In this document: piece after piece, positions 27,783 to 32,514 of the stretch
How positions within the stretch are numbered: position 1 is the first letter of the stretch
Layout of the letters: the number at the start of each line of letters is the position of its first letter
The notes under the pieces: model-generated
Database searches by the model: none
Seen by the model: only the letters and a program-made list of their open reading frames with translations
Told to the model about the DNA's origin: nothing
Position numbers and translations under genes: made by a program
DNA from: Lignipirellula cremea
GTDB taxonomy: Bacteria; Planctomycetota; Planctomycetia; Pirellulales; Pirellulaceae
Length of the DNA: 64,000 nucleotides
Direction: 5' to 3'
Assembly (NCBI RefSeq): GCF_007751035.1
Contig: NZ_CP036433.1
Coordinates: forward strand, 3,205,001-3,269,000

Positions 27783-29312
27783 TTACTGGCCGTCTTTAAA
27801 AGGCTTGCCTTTCTTCGCGCCGGGCGGCTTCGCTTTTCCCTGCTGCTTTTTTTTGGGCGGAGTGACGGCCAGGATCTCTCTGTTGCCCTGGGGAACGGTG
27901 CGGGCCGACGCCAGCAGCCGTTTCATTTCCTGGCTGACTTCGGGATGGTCGGCGGCCACATTGGTGGCTTCCGCGATGTCGGCCGACAGGTCGTACAGCT
28001 CAAACGTTGTGCTTTTCGGGTTGGCGACGTTCGCCAGGTGGGCCTTCCACTGGCCACGGCGCATCGCCTGCCAGCCGGACCGGCTCTCCGTTTCCCAGTA
28101 CAGGTAATCGTGTTTCGCCTGCTGTCCCTCGCCCAGCAGCGTCGGCAAGAAACTCAGACCGTCGATCCCCGAAGGCGCTTCCGCGCCGGCCAATTCTGCG
28201 GCGGTCGGCAGCATGTCCCAGTGCGCGGACAGATGATCGGTCTCGGATCCTTTCGCAATCTTGCCCGGCCAGCGAGCGATCATGGGGCAGCGGATTCCGC
28301 CGTCGTACAGCTCAAACTTGATGCCGCGGAACGGCCCATTGCCGTCGAAGAAACGCGGGTCGGCCCCGCCGGCCGAAGTCGGCCCGTTGTCGCTGGTGAA
28401 GATGATCAGCGTGTTCTGGGTCAGGCCCAGTTCATCGACCAGATCGACGATTCGCCCGACACTGCGGTCCAGTCGCGAGACCATGCCCGCAAACGCGGCG
28501 TGCGGCGTCGGCTGGTAGCGATAGTGCTGTCCGCCCGGCGTGCCGTACGGCTTTGTTTCTTCGATCTTGCCGATCCACGCCTGCAGGTCGTCGTCGGGCA
28601 CATCCAGGTCGACATGCGCCAGCGTGTAGGCCAGGTACAGAAAAAACGGCCGCTTTTGATTCTCGCGGATGAACTCTTCCGCATCGCGGGTGAATTCATC
28701 GTGGCTGTAATGCGTGCGTTTTTCCGGGTTGTCGGGATAGAGGACCTTCTCATCATTCCGCCACAGGAACGGCGGGTAGTAATGATGGGCGTTGCTCTGG
28801 TTCAGGTAACCAAAGAAATGGTCGAACCCCTGCTTCCACGGGACGCCGGTGGTGCCCGCTTCACCGATCCCCCATTTGCCGATCACGCCGGTGCGATAGC
28901 CGGCCTGCTGCAGCACTTCGCCCATGGTGACGTCTTCCTCCAGCAGGGGACCATGCCCGTTTACCCGCACCCGGGTGTGGCCCGTATGCTGACCCGTCAT
29001 CAGGCAGCTGCGCGTCGGAGCGCACATGGCGGCTCCGGAGAAGTGCTCGGTAAACCGCATCCCTTCCGCCGCCAGCCGATCAATGCGCGGCGTCTTCATA
29101 ATTTTCTGGCCATAGCAGCCGATATCGCCATAACCCAGGTCATCCGCCAGGATGTAAATGATATTGGGCGTCTGCAATTGCTCCGCAGCCGACACGCCGG
29201 TCGCCGTCCCCGCCGACAAGAGTGCAAGGCCGGCCAGCAGCAGAAAAATCGCTCCTTGACGAAGCAGGCGGACGGGTAAATCGTGACAAGGCATGGATAT
29301 CGCAGCGGGCAT
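27783..29312 (-). CDS. secreted type I sulfatase (arylsulfatase-like)
   Basis: The protein has 509 residues; the ATG at 29312 has AAGGAG five bases upstream. A signal peptide with core IFLLLAGLALLSAGTATG precedes the metal-binding ILADDLGYGDIGCYG. The formylglycine site CAPTRSCLMTG (C-x-P-x-R) is intact, so the enzyme should be matured to an active sulfatase. The later DNGPTSAGG and GGIRCPMIARWPG segments fit the family. The C-terminus is a Lys/Pro/Gly-rich tail. It probably desulfates an algal polysaccharide or mucin glycan. The nearby sialidase fits glycan breakdown. Confidence 0.94.
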   Translation of the reverse strand: MPAAISMPCHDLPVRLLRQGAIFLLLAGLALLSAGTATGVSAAEQLQTPNIIYILADDLGYGDIGCYGQKIMKTPRIDRLAAEGMRFTEHFSGAAMCAPTRSCLMTGQHTGHTRVRVNGHGPLLEEDVTMGEVLQQAGYRTGVIGKWGIGEAGTTGVPWKQGFDHFFGYLNQSNAHHYYPPFLWRNDEKVLYPDNPEKRTHYSHDEFTRDAEEFIRENQKRPFFLYLAYTLAHVDLDVPDDDLQAWIGKIEETKPYGTPGGQHYRYQPTPHAAFAGMVSRLDRSVGRIVDLVDELGLTQNTLIIFTSDNGPTSAGGADPRFFDGNGPFRGIKFELYDGGIRCPMIARWPGKIAKGSETDHLSAHWDMLPTAAELAGAEAPSGIDGLSFLPTLLGEGQQAKHDYLYWETESRSGWQAMRRGQWKAHLANVANPKSTTFELYDLSADIAEATNVAADHPEVSQEMKRLLASARTVPQGNREILAVTPPKKKQQGKAKPPGAKKGKPFKDGQ

Positions 29313-29572
29313 GGAGGCTCCTTGGAGGCGAATCGGGGGCGGAGAATAGCCATTCCAGTATCAGGTGAAGTCGACAGCCGGTCAACTTGGTTTCCCCGTC
29401 GCGAATTTCGTCAGACATCCGGCCATCCAACCCGGACAGCATTCGCCAGAAATCCCAGGCTCTCTTTCTCTTCATCCGACCGATCTTCTTCATGACGTAC
29501 GATATGACACAGAGGCGAGAATTCTGACGAATTCCACTACCTGCTATGGCGGAATCGCTTACAATTTTTGGC

Positions 29573-30100
29573 ATGAGTACTTGCCCTCGCTGCCAGCAGC
29601 CGCTTCCGTTTGATCTGCCGCATTGCCCTCAGTGCGATGCTCCCCTGCCGTCGTCGGTGCCGTCCGGGCTGGAGCAGCGCGTGCGGGAAATGATGGAGAA
29701 GCAGGGGAAACTGCACGCCGTCAAGCTCTATCGCGACGAAACGGGCGCCAGTCTTCTGGAAGCGAAAAACGCGGTCGATCGTCTGGCGGAAGGGAAATCG
29801 TCCTTCGCCAGCGAGGCGAACAGCACCGAGGGAAACGCCGCCGACCCGTCGCCCGGGGATTCATGCGAAGCCGAAGTTCTGCGTCTGTTAGCGGCCGGAA
29901 AGGGCATCGGGGCGATCCGGCATTACCGCCAGCAGAAAGGCGTCGGCCTGCATCAGGCTCGCCTGGCGGTTGACGTGATTGCCAAGAGGCATGGCGTTGC
30001 CCCGCCGGTGGGCAGCACCCCTGGTATTCTGGTGTTTGCTTTCCTGGCGGCTCTGGCGGTGACCGCGATCGCCGGCGCGTTGTGGCTGCTGTTCGGTTAG
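29573..30100 (+). CDS. zinc-ribbon protein with two L7/L12 C-terminal-like motifs and a C-terminal membrane segment
   Basis: From the ATG at 29573 the protein has 175 residues; a start 27 bp upstream is also open. The N-terminus is a zinc ribbon (CPRCQQPLPFDLPHCPQC). Two copies of a motif like ribosomal protein L7/L12 C-terminal helices follow: KLHAVKLYRDETGASLLEAK, and GIGAIRHYRQQKGVGLHQAR later. The protein ends in one hydrophobic helix (ILVFAFLAALAVTAIAGALW). The L7/L12 motif recruits translation GTPases on the ribosome, but no such role is shown for membrane versions. It lies just upstream of the tRNA array on the same strand. Confidence 0.78.
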   Translation: MSTCPRCQQPLPFDLPHCPQCDAPLPSSVPSGLEQRVREMMEKQGKLHAVKLYRDETGASLLEAKNAVDRLAEGKSSFASEANSTEGNAADPSPGDSCEAEVLRLLAAGKGIGAIRHYRQQKGVGLHQARLAVDVIAKRHGVAPPVGSTPGILVFAFLAALAVTAIAGALWLLFG

Positions 30101-30319
30101 TCGCAGGCCTGGTTTCCTGTCGATAGCCGCCTTCTTTCGCCGGCAGCGTAGAGATATTTTTTTTGCGCTTTCGACGAACCTTCTGTCCGCAAGAGCGTCT
30201 CTTTATGCATACACCGAGTGATGAAGAACGCAAGCAATCGAGATCGTCAATGCTGATCGATTCCAGCAGGAGTGCGAACTTTGCATGCGGAAAACATGCT
30301 CTGCCTGCATGATCTATAC
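30101..30319. other. leader region of the tRNA array
   Basis: This 219-bp stretch lies between the zinc-ribbon gene and the first tRNA. TTGCAT occurs at 30281-30286 but no properly spaced -10 hexamer is seen, so the array promoter is not identified. A T-run at 30155-30162 has no clear stem before it. Confidence 0.4.
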
Positions 30320-30393
30320 GGCATGGTACGCCAAATGGGAGAGCGACGGAATTCAAACCTCCGTGTTTGTGGGTTCGACTCCCACCCGTGCTA
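30320..30393 (+). tRNA. tRNA-like gene, anticodon CAA (Leu), short variable loop
   Basis: The acceptor stem (30320-30326 with 30386-30392, one G-T pair) is complete. The D stem is CGC/GCG. The anticodon loop TTCAAAC (CAA at 30354-30356) sits on a stem with one A-C mismatch. The T arm is GTGGG-TTCGACT-CCCAC. The variable loop is only five bases, whereas tRNA-Leu is normally class II. Discriminator A, no encoded CCA. Confidence 0.7.
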
Positions 30394-30462
30394 CTTGTAG
30401 TAGATTTAATGTATCTGACAGAAATGTCACAGATGGCGAGAAGATGTTCTCGACGCAGATAT

Positions 30463-30545
30463 AGCCAGGTGGCGGAATGGTAGACGCGCGACGCTCAGAA
30501 CGTCGTGCCTGAAATGGCATGCGAGTTCGACTCTCGCTCTGGCTA
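30463..30545 (+). tRNA. tRNA-Leu, anticodon CAG
   Basis: This is a canonical class II tRNA. The acceptor is AGCCAGG with TCTGGCT, the anticodon stem CGACG/CGTCG carries loop CTCAGAA (CAG at 30496-30498), and the variable arm GCC/GGC is long. The T arm is GCGAG/CTCGC. Discriminator A, no encoded CCA. Confidence 0.9.
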
Positions 30546-30602
30546 CTGAAAAAAATGCAGTAAAAATTCTGGCAGGCGTCCACCGGGATGTTTGTACTTT
30601 AA

Positions 30603-30671
30603 CGCGGACGGGCGAGTGTTCAGTGGAGTTTCATACGCTCCGCCGGCCGGGTGCGACTCCCGGGTCCGCTA
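30603..30671 (+). tRNA. tRNA-like gene, anticodon CAT (Met or Ile2), reduced D arm
   Basis: The anticodon stem GGAGT/GCTCC carries loop TTCATAC (CAT at 30632-30634). The T arm is CCGGG-TGCGACT-CCCGG. Acceptor CGCGGAC with GTCCGCT leaves a C1-T72 mismatch. Only about 15 bases lie between acceptor and anticodon stem, and no normal D stem forms. Function is doubtful. Confidence 0.6.
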
Positions 30672-30776
30672 CTTTTTCTCATACTGCCAACTGGCAAGTC
30701 GTCCTTCGCATTGCGAAAGAAGGCATGGTTTGTCGCATCGCCAGGCGACGATCCAGGCGCCAATTGCAGCCATCCT

Positions 30777-30851
30777 GACTGGGTACGCAAACAGGTAAAG
30801 CGAGCAGGCCGAGAACCTGTGATTTTGTGGGTTCGATTCCCACCCTGGTCA
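30777..30851 (+). tRNA. tRNA-like gene, anticodon GAG (Leu), short variable loop
   Basis: Acceptor GACTGGG pairs with CCTGGTC (two G-T pairs). The D stem is CGC/GCG. The anticodon stem GCAGG/CCTGT holds loop CCGAGAA (GAG at 30811-30813), which has C instead of the near-universal T at position 33. The variable loop is six bases. The T arm GTGGG/CCCAC is perfect. Discriminator A, no CCA. Confidence 0.7.
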
Positions 30852-30888
30852 CTTCGTCGATCGTTGAAAGAAACGAGCGGCGCCGCCA

Positions 30889-30961
30889 GATCCCGTGGTC
30901 CATCGGCGAAGACGCCTGGTTGACATCCAGGAGAGGGCTGGTTCGATTCCAGCCGGGATCA
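30889..30961 (+). tRNA. tRNA-Val, anticodon GAC
   Basis: All arms are good: acceptor GATCCCG/CGGGATC, D stem GTC/GAC, anticodon stem CCTGG/CCAGG with loop TTGACAT (GAC at 30922-30924), T arm GCTGG/CCAGC. Discriminator A, no CCA. Confidence 0.92.
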
Positions 30962-31002
30962 CTGAAAACATATCACGCAAGGATGTGATTGTGTGGCTAC
31001 AA

Positions 31003-31073
31003 GGGTTGCTCGTTCAACGGCAGGACGCCTGGTTTGCATCCAGGTAATCGGGGTTCGAATCCCTGGCGGTCCA
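31003..31073 (+). tRNA. tRNA-Ala, anticodon TGC
   Basis: The acceptor GGGTTGC/GCGGTCC has three wobble pairs. The D stem is GTTC/GGAC with a seven-base loop. The anticodon stem CCTGG/CCAGG holds loop TTTGCAT (TGC at 31035-31037). The T arm CGGGG/CCCTG has one wobble pair. Discriminator A, no CCA. Confidence 0.88.
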
Positions 31074-31100
31074 CTGCTGGAATATGAGAGATAGAGAGAA

Positions 31101-31171
31101 GGGCTCATGGTCCAAGGGGAAGACTCCGCCCTGGCGTGGCGGCAATCCGGGTTCAACTCCCGGTGAGTCCA
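31101..31171 (+). tRNA. tRNA-Ala, anticodon GGC
   Basis: Acceptor GGGCTCA/TGAGTCC, D stem GTC/GAC, anticodon stem CCGCC/GGCGG with loop CTGGCGT (GGC at 31133-31135), and T arm CCGGG/CCCGG all pair. Discriminator A, no CCA. It is 7 bp from the next tRNA. Confidence 0.9.
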
Positions 31172-31178
31172 CTGATAC

Positions 31179-31267
31179 GGAAGGTAACCGAAATGGCTCA
31201 GGACGCTGGGTGCTAACCAGTCGCCCCGGAAACGGGGTTGGTCAGGGTTCGATTCCCCCACCTTCCG
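31179..31267 (+). tRNA. tRNA-Ser, anticodon GCT
   Basis: Class II form: acceptor GGAAGGT/ACCTTCC, anticodon loop GTGCTAA (GCT at 31212-31214) on stem GCTGG/CCAGT, and a strong variable arm CCCCG/CGGGG. Discriminator G fits serine. The outer two T-stem pairs are mismatched. No CCA. Confidence 0.82.
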
Positions 31268-31272
31268 CTTTC

Positions 31273-31345
31273 GGCTCGATGGTGAAACGGAAAATCACCT
31301 CTCGCTTCTAACGAGAAGTTCCGGGTTCGATTCCTGGTCGAGCTG
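31273..31345 (+). tRNA. tRNA-Arg, anticodon TCT
   Basis: Acceptor GGCTCGA/TCGAGCT (one wobble), D stem GTGA/TCAC, anticodon stem TCTCG/CGAGA with loop CTTCTAA (TCT at 31307-31309), T arm CCGGG/CCTGG. Discriminator G, no CCA. Confidence 0.9.
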
Positions 31346-31365
31346 CTCGTAACGCGACAATCAAC

Positions 31366-31455
31366 GGAAGGGCCACCCGATGGGCGACGGGAGCCGGTTG
31401 GAAGCCGGTCGAGCAAGTCACGCTTGCCTTGCGGGTTCAACTCCCGCTCCTTCCG
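31366..31455 (+). tRNA. tRNA-Ser, anticodon GGA
   Basis: Class II: acceptor GGAAGGG/TCCTTCC, anticodon stem GCCGG/CCGGT with loop TTGGAAG (GGA at 31400-31402), variable arm GCAAG/CTTGC, T arm GCGGG/CCCGC. Discriminator G fits serine. No CCA. It is the last tRNA before the inverted-repeat element. Confidence 0.85.
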
Positions 31456-31462
31456 CTGCTTT

Positions 31463-31825
31463 GGAACGAGGGGAAAATAACTTCGGTTTGGTATAACACC
31501 GAGGGCGTTGCGGAAAGCGAGCCTGCTTGAAATCAGGTCGCGACCTGTGCCGAAAGAGCCAGTCTGGCCGACTTCATCAAGGACGATCCGCTGCCGACCG
31601 TCCCTTTGTGCCTTCGCGCCTTTGCGTGAGATCCTCTTCGTGACAGAACCGCCAATCCGTCCTTGAACGGCGAGAAGACAAAACGAGCCGGTTCAAAAAT
31701 TTCCCTCGCGTAAATGGGCACTCAGGAACTGGGGAAGAATAACTTCGGCTCACAGGAGTAGAACCGCCCGACGCTAGCGCGTTCGGCTCACTATACAAAA
31801 ACCGAAGTTATTTTCCCCTCGTTCC
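31463..31825. repeat. inverted-repeat element splitting the tRNA array
   Basis: A perfect 27-bp inverted repeat (31463-31489 and 31799-31825; core GAGGGGAAAATAACTTCGG) bounds 309 bp. A further copy of the core lies inside (31731-31748), and an inverted one lies just outside (31934-31951). A second inverted pair of 26 bp with one mismatch (31605-31630 and 31825-31850; core CCTTCGCGCCTTTGCG) is interleaved with it. A 14-nt palindrome CAGGTCGCGACCTG lies at 31534-31547. No coding frame is convincing. It resembles a non-autonomous mobile or hairpin-forming element. The rest of the 31456-31998 gap holds no recognised gene. Confidence 0.8.
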
Positions 31826-31999
31826 TCACGCAAAGGCGCGAAGGCGCAAAGAAGGATGAAGAGGTGTGAGAATAAATTGGCCGCGACCCTGGGGGATGTC
31901 GCGTTTCAGACTCCGACCAGATGGGGGAAATGGCCGAAGTTAATTTTCCCCGACTGCCTTGCCAGATCTGGCAGGCGATACGCAGAACAACGATTGATG

Positions 32000-32072
32000 G
32001 TGTCCGTGGTGTACGCGGTTAGCACACCTGCCTGTGAAGCAGGAAGTAAGGGTTCAACTCCCTTCGGTCACC
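32000..32072 (+). tRNA. tRNA-His, anticodon GTG
   Basis: The anticodon stem CCTGC/GCAGG holds loop CTGTGAA (GTG at 32034-32036). Discriminator C and a G at position -1 (31999) are the tRNA-His identity pair. Acceptor GTGTCCG/CGGTCAC has one T-T mismatch. The T arm AAGGG/CCCTT is perfect. No CCA. Confidence 0.9.
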
Positions 32073-32112
32073 CTGAGGAGTCGCGTCGAGCGAAGTCCGA
32101 TAGAAACGCCAT

Positions 32113-32184
32113 GGCCCGTGGGTGTGCTGGATCGCATGTCAGCTTCCGAAGCTGTTGGACCAGGTTCAATTCCTGGACGGGCTA
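32113..32184 (+). tRNA. tRNA-Arg, anticodon CCG
   Basis: Acceptor GGCCCGT/ACGGGCT (one wobble), anticodon loop TTCCGAA (CCG at 32146-32148) on stem TCAGC/GCTGT with an open outer pair, T arm CCAGG/CCTGG. The D stem is weak. Discriminator A, no CCA. Confidence 0.82.
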
Positions 32185-32201
32185 CTTTGAGTTTTCCTTT
32201 C

Positions 32202-32291
32202 GTCCTGGGAGCGTGCTGGAACGCACGCGACCTTGCGAAGGCCGTAGACTTTGCGACGGCCGCAGATCAGGTTCGATTCCTGGCGAGGACG
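32202..32291 (+). tRNA. tRNA-Arg-like gene, anticodon GCG, with duplicated anticodon arm
   Basis: Acceptor GTCCTGG/CGAGGAC (one G-G mismatch), D stem GCGT/ACGC, T arm TCAGG/CCTGG. The anticodon loop TTGCGAA (GCG at 32235-32237) sits in an 18-nt block (32229-32246). That block is repeated directly after it (32247-32264) with three changes, carrying a second TTGCG. Removing either block leaves a normal-length tRNA. As written the gene has a 22-base variable region. Discriminator G, no CCA. Confidence 0.7.
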
Positions 32292-32307
32292 CTTTCTCCC
32301 AGAACCC

Positions 32308-32378
32308 GGCGCTGGAGCCAGATGGCCAGGCAAACGGCTGCAACCCGATCGAAGTGGGTTCGACTCCCACCGGCGTCT
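32308..32378 (+). tRNA. tRNA-Cys, anticodon GCA
   Basis: Acceptor GGCGCTG/CGGCGTC with two wobble pairs, D stem GCC/GGC, anticodon loop CTGCAAC (GCA at 32340-32342) with one mismatch in its stem, T arm GTGGG/CCCAC. Discriminator T is the cysteine identity base. No CCA. Confidence 0.87.
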
Positions 32379-32441
32379 TTTCGCTGATCCGCACAGGCGG
32401 ATCCCCGCAGCAAATTCTACACGCCCCCTTCCTGGGAATGC

Positions 32442-32471
32442 TTGTCATACAGGTTGGAATCAGGGTATATT
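32442..32471 (+). promoter_or_regulatory. sigma-70-type promoter for the DUF1549/DUF1553 gene
   Basis: TTGTCA (32442-32447) and TATATT (32466-32471) are 18 bases apart, each five of six matches to consensus, about 44 bp before the ATG at 32515. Confidence 0.65.
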
Positions 32472-32514
32472 GATCGCACGCTTTCCGATCACCTCCCCTT
32501 GATCCAGCCTGCCT

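Noticed and set aside
30320-30671. six-base-pair acceptor stems in the first tRNAs
   Set aside because: Taking the A before CT as the discriminator restores seven-pair stems in the first two genes (the third only gains a mismatched outer pair), so the short stems came from a wrong boundary.
31500-31560. possible truncated tRNA-Ser(TGA) inside the inverted-repeat element
   Set aside because: GCCTG-CTTGAAAT-CAGGT resembles an anticodon arm, but the loop is eight bases, no T arm or acceptor stem exists, and the same bases form a perfect CAGGTCGCGACCTG palindrome.
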